Below are positions 44,290-53,586 of a stretch of 64,000 nt of DNA, in pieces (within the stretch, counting starts at the first letter, position 1; each line of letters begins with the position of its first letter). The stretch is taken from positions 2,418,001-2,482,000 of the forward strand of contig NZ_CP087168.1 in NCBI RefSeq assembly GCF_024748615.1, given 5' to 3'. The position numbers and the translations under genes were made by a program. Source of the stretch: Pseudomonas sp. B21-048 (lineage in GTDB: Bacteria; Pseudomonadota; Gammaproteobacteria; Pseudomonadales; Pseudomonadaceae). Below the pieces are notes generated by a model. The model was given only the letters and a program-made list of their open reading frames with translations. It was not told where the DNA came from and did no database searches.

Positions 44290-44877
44290 ATGAGTCTGAT
44301 TGTTTCCATGGCCGCGTTTGCGTTGGCGGCGTCGATTACACCGGGACCGGTGAATATTGTGGCGTTGAGCTCTGGCGCACAGTTCGGCTTTCGCGCCAGT
44401 CAGCGGCATGTGGCCGGGGCGACCTTGGGGTTCGTTCTGCTGTTGGTGCTGATGGGGTTGGGTTTACATGAGGTGTTGCAGCGCTGGCCGGCGCTGACGC
44501 GGGGGGTGCAATGGGCGGGGGTGGCGTTTCTGTTGTTCATGGCTTTCAAATTGGCCACTGACAACGGGCAGCTCGATGCCAAGGAGTCAGGCCGGGCGCC
44601 GTCGATGCTGTACGGCGCGGTGATGCAATGGCTCAATCCGAAAGCCTGGTTGGCCTGTGTGGCGGGGATGGGCGCGTTTGTCGCCGATGGTGAGGCGCGG
44701 TTGGTGTGGCAGTTTGCCGCGGTTTACCTTGTGATCTGCTATGTGTCGGTGGGTTGCTGGGCGTATGCCGGGACGTTTTTGCGCGGCTATCTGAGCAATC
44801 CTGCGGGCATGCGCTTGTTCAATCGGATCATGGCGTTGCTGCTGGCGGTGAGTGCGGTGTATTTGCTGTTGCCGTAG
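44290..44877 (+). CDS. LysE/RhtB-family exporter
   Basis: 195 residues with about six membrane segments. The first carries ASITPGPVNIVALSSGAQFG, the family signature; MQWLNPKAWLACVAGMGAF is the conserved middle part. These carriers export amino acids or related metabolites. ATG 44290 is preceded by GAAGGA at a good distance; the in-frame ATG at 44281 is too close to it. It is convergent with an AraC-type regulator gene, 47 bases away. Confidence 0.9.
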   Translation: MSLIVSMAAFALAASITPGPVNIVALSSGAQFGFRASQRHVAGATLGFVLLLVLMGLGLHEVLQRWPALTRGVQWAGVAFLLFMAFKLATDNGQLDAKESGRAPSMLYGAVMQWLNPKAWLACVAGMGAFVADGEARLVWQFAAVYLVICYVSVGCWAYAGTFLRGYLSNPAGMRLFNRIMALLLAVSAVYLLLP

Positions 44878-44924
44878 ACGAGAGTGTCAGACTTTTTGTG
44901 GTGAGGGAGTTTGGGTCGCTTTAG

Positions 44925-45758
44925 TTAGCCGCGATACTGCCCCGGTGTCGCCGCCAGATGTTGTTTGAACGCGCGCTGAAAATGCGCTTGGTCGGCAAAC
45001 CCGGCCTCCAGCGCCACATCGGCGATCAACCTGCCGCTGCGCAGTCGATCCCGGGCGAACTGGATGCGCCGGTTGACCAGAAACGCATGGGGCGTCATGC
45101 CGTAATGCTGCTTGAAGGCACGGATCAGGTACGACGGCGACAGTTGTGCCGCCTCGCAAATGTCTTCGAGTTTGAGCATCTGCGTGCAGTTATCGCGGAT
45201 ATAGTCGGCGGCCCGCTCCAGCTTGAAATTGGGCTCGCGCAGCGGTTGATCGATGGGGTTGAGCCGCTGTTGCACCTCGGTGAAAAACTCCACCGCCGCG
45301 CTGTGCTTGCGCAGCACGTCTTGTAGTGGGTCGACCAGCACTTCGTACAAGTTCTTCAGACCGGCAAACAGCTCAAGGTCACGATTGTGGGTGACGGAAA
45401 AACGGCGAAACGCCGAGTCCTGGCTGAAGCCGAGCTGATGCTGTAAATCGGTCAGCCAGGGCGTTTCGACGTACAGCATCAGATACGACCAGGGCTGGTC
45501 GTCGATCGGATTGCAGGCATGCACATCGCCGGGGTTCATCAACACCACGGTGCCGGCGCTGACCTGATAGTGCGCTTGCTCGTGGATATAGGTGCTGCGC
45601 CCGGCGGTAATCGCGCCAATGGAGAAATGTGCGTGGGAGTGCCGGCTGTAGCAAACCTCGCGCCCGTCGGCGATGGAACGGGCTTCGATGAAGGGCAGGG
45701 CGTCGTCGCGCCAGAAGCGCGGGGCTTTGTCAGCATCGTTGGCAACGGCGTGCTTCAT
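44925..45758 (-). CDS. AraC-family transcriptional regulator
   Basis: 277 residues. An N-terminal cupin sensor domain (about 30-120: SHAHFSIGAITAGRSTYIHE, VLMNPGDVHAC) and two C-terminal helix-turn-helix units (about 175-275: LKLEDICEAAQLSPSYLIRA then VALEAGFADQAHFQRAFKQH). The end ATPGQYRG is typical. In many pseudomonads this type stands beside a LysE exporter gene, and control of the exporter at 44290 is a reasonable inference. Confidence 0.92.
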   Translation of the reverse strand: MKHAVANDADKAPRFWRDDALPFIEARSIADGREVCYSRHSHAHFSIGAITAGRSTYIHEQAHYQVSAGTVVLMNPGDVHACNPIDDQPWSYLMLYVETPWLTDLQHQLGFSQDSAFRRFSVTHNRDLELFAGLKNLYEVLVDPLQDVLRKHSAAVEFFTEVQQRLNPIDQPLREPNFKLERAADYIRDNCTQMLKLEDICEAAQLSPSYLIRAFKQHYGMTPHAFLVNRRIQFARDRLRSGRLIADVALEAGFADQAHFQRAFKQHLAATPGQYRG

Positions 45759-46120
45759 CCTGGAGTCCTCGGCAGTTCAGCGTTGGAGTGTATTAGCTCT
45801 CGCCATCAAAGGCTCGTTGTAGCGTGGCGATGTCGGTTTTTTCATTTGCAGCGTCGCCACCATGGCGCGCCGGGATTTGGCTGTGCCGGGGGGCTTTCAT
45901 CATGTCCATCAGTGCCACGGGCATGATTTGCCCCGACACGTCGAACGTGTCCTTGAGCCAGCGCCCACTACGGAACGGGGGCGATGGCGACCGGTGGTCG
46001 ATGAACATGGCTTGTGGGTCAAATTGCGCTTAGCTGTAGGGATAACCCAAGGCGCGCGTGACCGCCTGCAAAAAATAGCGGTGTCGTGGCTCAGAACACC
46101 GTGAGTCTGAGGAAACCCGC
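45759..46120. other. 362-base region between the AraC and ior genes
   Basis: Holds the decayed VOC gene (45793-46008) and, from about 46010 to 46120, the probable promoter of the ior operon with a TGAGGAAA ribosome site before ATG 46121. Nothing else recognised. Confidence 0.6.
45793..46008 (-). pseudogene. Decayed C-terminus of a PhnB-type VOC protein
   Basis: The leftward frame shows WLKDTFDVSGQIMPVALMDM followed, after a disturbed stretch, by TDIATLQRAFDGES and TAA. In intact PhnB/3-demethylubiquinone-methyltransferase-like VOC proteins WLKD-F-VSWQIVP is followed by a helix like RRAMVATLQMKK. That helix is present here but in another frame (between about 45835 and 45880), so at least two small frameshifts have occurred. 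The N-terminal 90 or so residues are missing. Not functional. Confidence 0.6.
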
Positions 46121-46576
46121 ATGCTGACCCTGAACATTAATGGCAAGGACCAGGAACTGGATGTCCCCGCGGACATGCCATTGCTCTGGGTGCTGCGCGA
46201 TGTCGCGCACCTGACGGGCACCAAATTCGGTTGCGGCATGGCCCAGTGTGGTGCCTGCACCGTACACGTTGACGGCGCGCCGCTGCGCTCTTGCATCACG
46301 CCCGCCACGGCGGTGGCCCACGGGCAGAAAATTCTCACCATCGAGGGTTTGTCCGCCGATGGCTCGCACCCGGTCCAGCAAGCCTGGGCCGAACTCGACG
46401 TGGTCCAGTGCGGTTATTGCCAGTCGGGGCAGATCATGTCGGCGGCCGCGTTGCTGGCGAAGATCCCCAAACCCACCGACAGCGACATCGACCAGGCGCT
46501 GTCCGGCAACATCTGCCGCTGCGGCACCTACCCAAGAATCCGCGCCGCGGTCAAACGCGCCGCCGAGATCGGTTGA
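46121..46576 (+). CDS. iorA: 2Fe-2S subunit of an Ior-type molybdenum oxidoreductase
   Basis: 151 residues. The N-terminal plant-type cluster has [15 protein letters not shown], and the C-terminal helical cluster has CGYCQSGQ and [12 protein letters not shown], the two-cluster layout of the small subunit of xanthine dehydrogenase-family enzymes. It matches the isoquinoline 1-oxidoreductase alpha subunit. It passes electrons from the molybdenum site to an acceptor. First gene of a three-gene unit with the large subunit (24-base gap) and a c-type cytochrome. The actual substrate is not known; aldehydes or N-heterocycles are typical. Confidence 0.92.
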   Translation: MLTLNINGKDQELDVPADMPLLWVLRDVAHLTGTKFGCGMAQCGACTVHVDGAPLRSCITPATAVAHGQKILTIEGLSADGSHPVQQAWAELDVVQCGYCQSGQIMSAAALLAKIPKPTDSDIDQALSGNICRCGTYPRIRAAVKRAAEIG

Positions 46577-46600
46577 TACCACGTCGAAGGGAGCTGACCC

Positions 46601-48769
46601 ATGAACAGAATCAACCCTGTCTCGCGTCGCGGTTTTCTCAAGGGCAGTGCAGTGCTGGGCGGCGGTCTGGTGGTGGCGTTTGTCATCCCGGGTGCCAATC
46701 GTTTTGCCTTCGCGGCCGAGAATCAAGGAAACGTCTTCGCCCCCAATGCCTTTTTACGCATTGGCAACGACAACAGTATCACCGTGCTGCTCGGCCATTC
46801 GGAAATGGGCCAAGGCATCTGGACCGGCCTGACCATGTTGATCGCTGAAGAGCTGGACGCCGACTGGTCGAAAATCCGCGTCGAACATGCGCCGGCCTCG
46901 GCGGCCGATTATGGCCTGCCGGCGTTTGGCGGGATGCAGATCACCGGCGGTTCGACGTCGACCTGGATGGAGTTCGACCGCTATCGCCAGGCCGGAGCGG
47001 CAGCACGCTTGATGCTGATCGAAGCGGCGGCCAAGCGATTCGACGTGGCGCCTTCGCAGATCCGCACCGAATCGGGCGTGGTCATTGCCGGCGACAAGCG
47101 CGCCACTTACGGCGAATTGGCGGATGACGCCGGCAAGTTGCCGGTGCCGGATCCGGCCTCGATCAAGTTCAAGGAAGCCAAAGACTGGAAGGTCATCGGC
47201 AAACCCACCAAACGCCTCGACACCCCGGAGAAAATCACCGGCTGCGCCAAGTTCGGCATGGACGTGCAATTCGATGGGCTCATGACGGCAATGGTCGCTC
47301 GGCCACCGGTGTTCGGCGGCAGCGTCAAATCCTTCGAAGGCGCCGAGGCGCTGGCGGTGCCGGGGGTGCACAAAGTGGTGCAGGTGCCCACGGGTGTTGC
47401 GGTGATTGCCGATCATTATTGGGCGGCGAAGTTGGGGCGTGATGCGCTGAAGGTCGAATGGGACCTGGGGCCAAACGCCGGGCTCGACAGTCAACAGCTG
47501 CTGGAAAGCTTTCGTAAACTCGCCGCCACGCCCGGCACTTCCGCCAGTAAGGCTGGGGATGCGACGGCGACCCTAGGCAAAGCAGCGAAGACGATTGAAG
47601 CCGAATACAGCGTGCCATACCTCGCTCACGCACCGATGGAGCCGCTCAATTGCACGGTGAAAATCACCAAGGACAAATGCGAAATCTGGACCGGCACGCA
47701 GTTTCAGACGCTGGATCAGATGATCGCGGGGAAGATCACCGGGCTCAAACCCGAACAGGTCGAGATCCACACCCAATTCCTCGGTGGCGGTTTCGGACGT
47801 CGGGCCAATCCGACCTCGGATTTTGTCAGCGAAGCCGTGTATGTCGCCAAGGCAGCGGGCGGGCCGGTGAAAACCGTCTGGGCTCGAGAGGATGATATTC
47901 GCGGCGGTTACTACCGCTCGGCGTTCCTGCATCAGGCGCGCATCGGTCTGGGTGCCGACGGCATGCCAATGGCCTGGAAGCATGTGCTGGTCGGGCAGTC
48001 GATCCTGACGGGCACGTCGTTCGCGGCGACCATGGTCAAGGATGGCGTCGACAAAACCTCCGTCGAAGGCGTGGCCGACAGCCCCTATCTTGAGGGGCTG
48101 GCCAACCACCAGGTCGAACTGCATTCACCACAAACCGGCATCAGTGTGCTGTGGCTGCGGTCGGTGGGGCACACCCACACGGCATTCGTCATGGAGTCGT
48201 TGATCGATGAACTGGCAGACGCCGCCGGCAAGGATCCGGTGGAATACCGACGCGCCTTGCTCAAGGCGCATCCGCGGCATCTGGGCGTGCTGAATCTGGC
48301 CGTGGAGAAAGCCAACTGGAAGGCGCCATTGCCGGACGGTCATGCATTGGGCGTGGCGGTGCACGAGTCCTTCGGCAGTTACGTCGCCCAGGTCGCCGAG
48401 GTCTCGCAGGACAACCTGGCGATTCGTGTGCACCGGGTGGTATGTGCGGTGGATTGCGGCATTGCGGTCAACCCGCAGAGCATCGCCGCGCAGATGGAAT
48501 CGGGTATCACCTTCGGTCTGGGATTTACCTTACACAGCAAACTGACGTTCAAGAACGGTCAGGTGGAGCAGTCCAATTATCACGACTATCAGGTCCTGCG
48601 CCTGAACGAGATGCCGGTGGTCGAGGTGCACATTGTCCCCAGCAGCGACAAGCCCGGTGGCATCGGCGAGGTTGGTGTACCTCCGGTGGCGCCGGCCGTG
48701 GCGAATGCGGTGTTTGCATTGACCGGGCAGCGTCTGCGGGAACTGCCGTTGCAACTGTCGGGGGTGTGA
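46601..48769 (+). CDS. iorB: Molybdopterin-binding large subunit (IorB type)
   Basis: 722 residues. It starts with a twin-arginine signal (SRRGFLKGSAVLGGG; RRGFLK), so the folded holoenzyme is exported to the periplasm. Cofactor motifs include GHSEMGQGIWTGL, FLGGGFGRRANP and, near the end, GGIGEVGVPP with the glutamate that is catalytic in this family. The size and the fused two-half structure match IorB. Together with iorA and the following cytochrome it forms a periplasmic oxidoreductase feeding electrons to the respiratory chain. Confidence 0.92.
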   Translation: MNRINPVSRRGFLKGSAVLGGGLVVAFVIPGANRFAFAAENQGNVFAPNAFLRIGNDNSITVLLGHSEMGQGIWTGLTMLIAEELDADWSKIRVEHAPASAADYGLPAFGGMQITGGSTSTWMEFDRYRQAGAAARLMLIEAAAKRFDVAPSQIRTESGVVIAGDKRATYGELADDAGKLPVPDPASIKFKEAKDWKVIGKPTKRLDTPEKITGCAKFGMDVQFDGLMTAMVARPPVFGGSVKSFEGAEALAVPGVHKVVQVPTGVAVIADHYWAAKLGRDALKVEWDLGPNAGLDSQQLLESFRKLAATPGTSASKAGDATATLGKAAKTIEAEYSVPYLAHAPMEPLNCTVKITKDKCEIWTGTQFQTLDQMIAGKITGLKPEQVEIHTQFLGGGFGRRANPTSDFVSEAVYVAKAAGGPVKTVWAREDDIRGGYYRSAFLHQARIGLGADGMPMAWKHVLVGQSILTGTSFAATMVKDGVDKTSVEGVADSPYLEGLANHQVELHSPQTGISVLWLRSVGHTHTAFVMESLIDELADAAGKDPVEYRRALLKAHPRHLGVLNLAVEKANWKAPLPDGHALGVAVHESFGSYVAQVAEVSQDNLAIRVHRVVCAVDCGIAVNPQSIAAQMESGITFGLGFTLHSKLTFKNGQVEQSNYHDYQVLRLNEMPVVEVHIVPSSDKPGGIGEVGVPPVAPAVANAVFALTGQRLRELPLQLSGV

Positions 48770-48770
48770 G

Positions 48771-49349
48771 ATGAGACGGCCTGTATTTTGGGGCGCGGTG
48801 ATGCTGATCGGCCTGGGTGGCTATGCCTTCGACCTGTTCGCTGATGATAAAGAGGCGGTGAAGGCGTTCGATACGGTGCAGAAGGTGTTCCAAAGCCCGC
48901 GTTGTCAGAACTGCCATATCCCTGGTGATTCGCCGTTGCAGTTCGATGCTGGTATCCCTCATGCAATGAATGTGGTTCGCGGAATGGACGGCAAGGGCGC
49001 AGCCGGTTTGCCGTGTGCTACATGTCACGCCGAAAGCAATCCGCCGGCCACTTATGGCCCCCATGCGCCACCCGGAGCGCCGCATTGGAGCCTGCCACCG
49101 GCCGCGCACAAAATGGCCTGGATCGGTCTGCCGGCTGACAAGCTGTGCGCGATGATCAAGGACCGTTCCAGCAATGGCGACCGTGATTTTGCGGCGCTGA
49201 TCAAGCACGTCAGCGACGATAAGCTGGTGCTTTGGGGCTGGCATCCAGGTGAGGGGCGGGCGCCGGTGCCGGTGCCTCACGACATCTTTGTCACCCAGTT
49301 CAAGCTCTGGGCGGAGGCTGGCGGGCCTTGTCCGGTGGCGGGTAGCTGA
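48771..49349 (+). CDS. c-type cytochrome-like subunit of the Ior operon
   Basis: 192 residues with an N-terminal signal or anchor segment (PVFWGAVMLIGLGGYAF). Two heme-binding motifs, CQNCH at about residue 44 and CATCH near residue 83, indicate a diheme c-type cytochrome. The start is one base after the iorB stop, so it is co-translated with it. It is the likely electron acceptor of the IorAB enzyme in the periplasm. Some relatives are annotated only as isoquinoline 1-oxidoreductase subunit. Confidence 0.85.
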   Translation: MRRPVFWGAVMLIGLGGYAFDLFADDKEAVKAFDTVQKVFQSPRCQNCHIPGDSPLQFDAGIPHAMNVVRGMDGKGAAGLPCATCHAESNPPATYGPHAPPGAPHWSLPPAAHKMAWIGLPADKLCAMIKDRSSNGDRDFAALIKHVSDDKLVLWGWHPGEGRAPVPVPHDIFVTQFKLWAEAGGPCPVAGS

Positions 49350-49423
49350 CCAGCGGCGCGTTTATAGGGAGTCAAACCAGGTGTGAACGACTCTAACGTT
49401 CATACCCATCAAAGGAGTGAGTG

Positions 49424-50047
49424 ATGTTAACCCCAGGCAAACCGTTCAAACCCGGCGCTGGCGCAGATGCCTTGCGTACGCCCAATGTCCTCGACAGCGC
49501 AGTGCAGGATCGCGATGTACTGCGCGACTTGGCGCGCAAGGCCGAACAAGCGCTGATGGGCGTGCAGATGGCGAGCATGGATGAACTGACGCTGCTCCCC
49601 AATCGTCATGGCTTCGAGGCTTTGGCCCGGTTGGGGCTGGAGGCCTGTCTAGCGTTGGGCAAACCCGCGACGCTGCTGTTTTTCGACCTTGATGACTTCA
49701 AGCGCATCAACCGTCTGTACGGTCGCGCCGAGGGCGACAATGCCCTGAAAACCTTCGCCGATGTGCTACGCATCGCCTTTCGCGAAAGCGATGTGATTGG
49801 CCGGCTCGGCAGCGATGAGTTCGCCGCCTTGTTGACCGGCGCCGACGCCGTGGAAGTTGCCGCGATCAGAGTGCGCCTCGAAGAAATACTCGATGAGCGT
49901 AATGCCACGGTGCATCGTGGCTATGACATTCGCTTCAGTGTCGGGCAGATCGAGTTTGATTCTCGGCTACACCAGACGGCGGAAGGCTTGCTGGCTTTGG
50001 CTGATAAGGCGCTGTGCGCCCGGGAATTCGATGTTCGTCATTGTTGA
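49424..50047 (+). CDS. GGDEF-domain protein with a changed signature
   Basis: 207 residues. A short N-terminal helix region (about 1-50) precedes one GGDEF domain (about 52-205): DELTLLPNRHGFEALAR, LLFFDLDDFKRINRLYGRAE, then the signature as RLGSDEFAAL. The second Gly of GGDEF is Ser, so diguanylate cyclase activity is uncertain. No membrane segment or other sensor domain. ATG 49424 follows AAAGGAG by six bases. The 3' end overlaps the convergent amidase gene by 10 bases. Confidence 0.88.
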   Translation: MLTPGKPFKPGAGADALRTPNVLDSAVQDRDVLRDLARKAEQALMGVQMASMDELTLLPNRHGFEALARLGLEACLALGKPATLLFFDLDDFKRINRLYGRAEGDNALKTFADVLRIAFRESDVIGRLGSDEFAALLTGADAVEVAAIRVRLEEILDERNATVHRGYDIRFSVGQIEFDSRLHQTAEGLLALADKALCAREFDVRHC

Positions 50048-51315
50048 ATGGCATCTTGCAAGACCGCTGCAATGTGCTCGGCTGTTCGCAACAGCCGAGC
50101 ATCGTCTCTGAACCTCCCGATTATCTGTAACCCTAGAGGCAACATGGCTTGGCCGCGCATCAGCGGGATATTCACCTGCGGCCAGCCAAATGCGCCCCAG
50201 AACTTGATGAAATCCGACGGTCCGGTGCTTTCCAGCCCTACCGGCGCGACCATCCCGCAACTGGCGCCGAGCATGGCATCGAAAGGTTGGCAAAGCTCAT
50301 TCAAGCGCGGGGCAAGAGTGGCCAGGCGCGCCTTGGCAGCGGATTCCTGTTCCCACGTTGTCGCCGCCGCTCGCTCGAACATGGCCAGTGTCGAAGGGCT
50401 CAATTGTGCCCGGTGTCGTTGAAATTCCTTCGCCAGTGAGCGGGCACCTTCGCAATCGTTAATTAACTGATGATCGTCGAACACCCCGGCAAACTCATCC
50501 GGCAGTTGCACTTCGCTCACGTGATGGCCGGCGCTACGCAACTGATCCACTACCTGTTCCAGAGCGCGGGCCACTTCGGGGTCCACTTGATCCCAGCGTG
50601 ATGTGCGGCAGAAACCCAATTGCCGCGGACGCTGTTCGACCTCAGGTATCAGGAAGCCGGGAATCAACACGCGTGCCACGAGGTGCAGATCGCGCACTGA
50701 TCGTCCATACCAACCCACCGTGTCGAAGCTCGGCGCCAGCGGTTTTACACCTTCCAGCGATACCAGGCCCAACGACGGCTTGAAGGCGAAGAGGCCGCAG
50801 TAGGACGCCGGCTTGAGCAACGAGCCAGCGGTCTGGGTGCCCAGCGCCAAAGCAAAGAAACCCGCCGCCATCCCGGCTGCCGAACCCGCGCTGGAGCTGC
50901 CCGGCGTGCGAGCGAGGTCGTGGGGATTGCGGGTCGGGCCGGTGTGCATATACGCAAACTCGGTGGTGTGGGTCTTGCCCATGATCAGCGCTCCGGCCTG
51001 GCGCAGCAGCGTCACCACGTGGGCGTCCCGGGAGGGTTGATGGCCGCTATAAATGGGCGAATGGAATTGCGTCGGATAATCAGCGGTGTCGAAGATGTCC
51101 TTGATGCCGACGGGAACGCCGGCCAACAGACCTAGGCCGTTGTTTTGCGCCGCATCGGCGCGAACCTGTCGGGCGTCGAATGAGACGAAAGCCTGGATAT
51201 CCGGTTCCAGCGTCTGAATGCACTCAAGAAAGTGCTCGGCGATAGCCGCGGCGCTCGTCTTGCCATTGACCGCCGCTTCACTGAGGGCGGTGGCATCAAG
51301 GGTAGGGCCGATCAT
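50038..51315 (-). CDS. Amidase (amidase-signature family)
   Basis: 425 residues. The Ser-cisSer-Lys triad is in place: Lys in [14 protein letters not shown], the first Ser in [15 protein letters not shown] and the nucleophile Ser in [12 protein letters not shown]. Family members hydrolyse small amides or the Gln of transamidation; this length and lack of GatB/C partners suggest a catabolic amidase. Its start overlaps the stop of the VOC gene (ATGA, 51312-51315), so the two form one operon. Confidence 0.9.
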   Translation of the reverse strand: MIGPTLDATALSEAAVNGKTSAAAIAEHFLECIQTLEPDIQAFVSFDARQVRADAAQNNGLGLLAGVPVGIKDIFDTADYPTQFHSPIYSGHQPSRDAHVVTLLRQAGALIMGKTHTTEFAYMHTGPTRNPHDLARTPGSSSAGSAAGMAAGFFALALGTQTAGSLLKPASYCGLFAFKPSLGLVSLEGVKPLAPSFDTVGWYGRSVRDLHLVARVLIPGFLIPEVEQRPRQLGFCRTSRWDQVDPEVARALEQVVDQLRSAGHHVSEVQLPDEFAGVFDDHQLINDCEGARSLAKEFQRHRAQLSPSTLAMFERAAATTWEQESAAKARLATLAPRLNELCQPFDAMLGASCGMVAPVGLESTGPSDFIKFWGAFGWPQVNIPLMRGQAMLPLGLQIIGRFRDDARLLRTAEHIAAVLQDAIQQ

Positions 51316-51737
51316 TTAGCGAACAACTGATCGATATTCTTGAACGCCTTGAACTCCAGGGCGTTGCCGCAGGGGTCGAAGAGAAACATCGTCGCTTGTT
51401 CGCCCACCAATCCCTGAAAGCGGATACCCGGTTCGATCACGAAGCGAGTGCCAAGGGCTTTCAAACGCTCGGCCAGCGTCTCCCATTCCTTCATCCCCAA
51501 TACCACACCGAAATGCGGCACCGGCACGTCGTGGCCATCCACGGCGTTGGTATGGGCGGCTTCCTGAGAAGCGTTTTTCGGTGCCAGATGAATCACCAGT
51601 TGATGGCCGAAAAAGTTGAAATCGACCCAGTGATCGCTGGAGCGACCTTCTTCCAGGCCGAACACTTCGCCATAGAAACGCCGGGTGGCGGCCAAATCGT
51701 AAACCGGAATAGCCAAGTGAAAAGGGGACAGCTGCAT
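51312..51737 (-). CDS. VOC family protein
   Basis: 141 residues. [20 protein letters not shown] with the N-terminal His, [20 protein letters not shown] in the middle and [13 protein letters not shown] with the C-terminal Glu give the vicinal-oxygen-chelate metal site. Most like the dioxygenase/glyoxalase type of unknown substrate. It is first in a two-gene unit with the amidase and is divergent from a LysR gene that may control both. Confidence 0.88.
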   Translation of the reverse strand: MQLSPFHLAIPVYDLAATRRFYGEVFGLEEGRSSDHWVDFNFFGHQLVIHLAPKNASQEAAHTNAVDGHDVPVPHFGVVLGMKEWETLAERLKALGTRFVIEPGIRFQGLVGEQATMFLFDPCGNALEFKAFKNIDQLFAK

Positions 51738-51850
51738 TGGACGTGCCTCAACGGGTTGGAGTTGAGACTGAGTTTAATCCTGTGTTTTTTGATTGAAAGA
51801 CGATAGTTTTTGCGTCGAGCTCAAATTATTTCGATCAATTGGGGAGCCAC

Positions 51851-52705
51851 ATGCTGCGAGAACTGAAAACCTTCATTGCCGTGACCCGTCATGGGACGTT
51901 CGCCGCGGCAGGCATGCACATCGGCCTGACCCAGTCGGCGGTCAGCGCGCAGATCCGTAACCTCGAACAGGCATTGGGCATTCGCCTGTTCGATCGCACC
52001 GGCCGGCAGGCGACGCTTAATGCGGCGGGACAACGGGCGTTGCCGATGGCTCGGGAGATTCTTGAGACCTTCAGCCGCATGGCAATCAGTGACGACGTCG
52101 GCGAGTTTCGGGGCGAATTGAAGATCGGCGCGGTGGCCACCGTGCAGACCGGGTTGTTGCCGCGAGCGCTGTTGCGCCTCAGGCAGCAGGCGCCGTTGCT
52201 GGAAGCGAAACTGATGCCGGGGGTATCCCTGAACCTGTTGAGTCAGGTGGACACCGGCGAAGTGGACTTGGCGATTCTGATCAAGCCGCCTTTTGAATTG
52301 CCCAAGGAATTGTCGGCGCAAATCATCCGTCGGGAACCGTTTGTGCTGATCGTGCCGGCAGATCTTGAGGGCGACGACCCGCTGTTGTTACTCGCCAATC
52401 ACCCTCACGTACGTTACGACCGCAATTCGTTCGGTGGGCGCTTGGTGACTCGCTTTTTGCGTGAGCAGCAAATTGATGTGCAGGTGGCTCTGGAGCTGGA
52501 TGAGCTGGAAGCTATCGTCAAAATGGTTGAGTACGGGCTGGGTGTTTCTTTGCTGCCCGAGGCCGGACTGTGGCTTGAGCATGGGGCGAAAGTGCGGACC
52601 ATCTCGTTGGGTGAGCTGACGTTTTACCGGGAGATCGTGCTGTTGCAGCGTTATAGCCAGCGCTCACAGCCGATCCAGCAGTTGTTTGCGCGGTGTTTGT
52701 TGTAA
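51851..52705 (+). CDS. LysR-family transcriptional regulator
   Basis: 284 residues. Helix-turn-helix at about 1-60 (LRELKTFIAVTRHGTFAAAG, LTQSAVSAQIRNLEQALGIR), effector domain at about 85-280. ATG 51851 follows GGGGAGCC; a TTG at 51839 is a weaker choice. It is divergent from the VOC-amidase pair with 113 bases between, so that pair is the likely target. Confidence 0.92.
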   Translation: MLRELKTFIAVTRHGTFAAAGMHIGLTQSAVSAQIRNLEQALGIRLFDRTGRQATLNAAGQRALPMAREILETFSRMAISDDVGEFRGELKIGAVATVQTGLLPRALLRLRQQAPLLEAKLMPGVSLNLLSQVDTGEVDLAILIKPPFELPKELSAQIIRREPFVLIVPADLEGDDPLLLLANHPHVRYDRNSFGGRLVTRFLREQQIDVQVALELDELEAIVKMVEYGLGVSLLPEAGLWLEHGAKVRTISLGELTFYREIVLLQRYSQRSQPIQQLFARCLL

Positions 52706-52726
52706 GGATCAAAAGATCGCAGCCAT

Positions 52727-52751
52727 AAAAAACCCGCCAATCGGCGGGTTT
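52727..52751. terminator. Bidirectional terminator between LysR gene and fabI
   Basis: AAACCCGCC, loop AATC, GGCGGGTTT, with A before and T after the stem. It can end the fabI transcript (leftward) and the LysR transcript (rightward). Confidence 0.9.
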
Positions 52752-52770
52752 CTTCATGGCTAACCGAAGA

Positions 52771-53565
52771 TCACTCTTCGATGTTGCCCATGGCGGTGGT
52801 GTTGAAGCCGCCGTCTACGTACATGATTTCGCCGCTGATGCCGGACGCCAGGTCCGAGCACAGGAAGGCGCCGGCGTTGCCGACTTCGTCGATGGTGACG
52901 TTACGACGCAGCGGGGTTTGCGCTTCGTTGGCGGCCAGCATTTTGCGGAAGTTCTTGATGCCGGAAGCGGCGAGGGTGCGGATCGGGCCGGCCGATACGC
53001 AGTTGACGCGGGTGCCGTCCGGGCCCAGGGAGCCGGCCAGGTAACGCACGCCCGCTTCCAGCGAGGCCTTGGCCATGCCCATCACGTTGTAGTTCGGCAT
53101 GGTGCGCTCGGCACCCAGGTACGACAGGGTCAGCAGGCTGCCATTGCGGCCTTTCATCATTTCGCGGCCAGCCTTGGCCAGGGCCACGAAGCTGTAGGCG
53201 CTGATGTCGTGAGCGATGCGGAAACCTTCACGGGTGGTGGCTTCGGTGAAGTCGCCGTCCAGTTGGTCGCCCGGGGCGAAGCCGACGGAGTGCACGATGC
53301 AGTCCAGGCCGTCCCACTTCTTGCTCAACGCTTCGAAGACCTTGGCGATTTCTTCATCGCTGGCCACGTCGCACGGGAAGCACAGCTCAGGGCTCGAACC
53401 CCAGCCTTGTGCGAACTCTTCGACACGACCCTTGAGTTTGTCGTTCTGATAAGTGAAGGCAAGTTCAGCGCCCTCGCGATGCATGGCGGCAGCGATGCCG
53501 GATGCGATGGACAGCTTGCTGGCGACACCGACGATCAGTACGCGCTTACCGGCGAGAAAACCCAT
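52771..53565 (-). CDS. fabI: Enoyl-ACP reductase FabI
   Basis: 264 residues. NADH-dependent last step of fatty-acid chain elongation; the target of triclosan. It starts [20 protein letters not shown], with the FabI-type cofactor loop. The catalytic Tyr and Lys are in [14 protein letters not shown], and Gly-rich [13 protein letters not shown] follows. GAGAGGAGCAACAC precedes the ATG. It follows the yej transporter genes by 21 bases on the same strand, so it may be read from both its own promoter and the yej transcript. Confidence 0.96.
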   Translation of the reverse strand: MGFLAGKRVLIVGVASKLSIASGIAAAMHREGAELAFTYQNDKLKGRVEEFAQGWGSSPELCFPCDVASDEEIAKVFEALSKKWDGLDCIVHSVGFAPGDQLDGDFTEATTREGFRIAHDISAYSFVALAKAGREMMKGRNGSLLTLSYLGAERTMPNYNVMGMAKASLEAGVRYLAGSLGPDGTRVNCVSAGPIRTLAASGIKNFRKMLAANEAQTPLRRNVTIDEVGNAGAFLCSDLASGISGEIMYVDGGFNTTAMGNIEE

Positions 53566-53586
53566 GTGTTGCTCCTCTCTTTCAGG

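Noticed and set aside
45824..46033. 69-codon plus-strand frame in the AraC-ior gap
   Set aside because: It is opposite the VOC relic and has no family pattern; the relic explains the sequence better.
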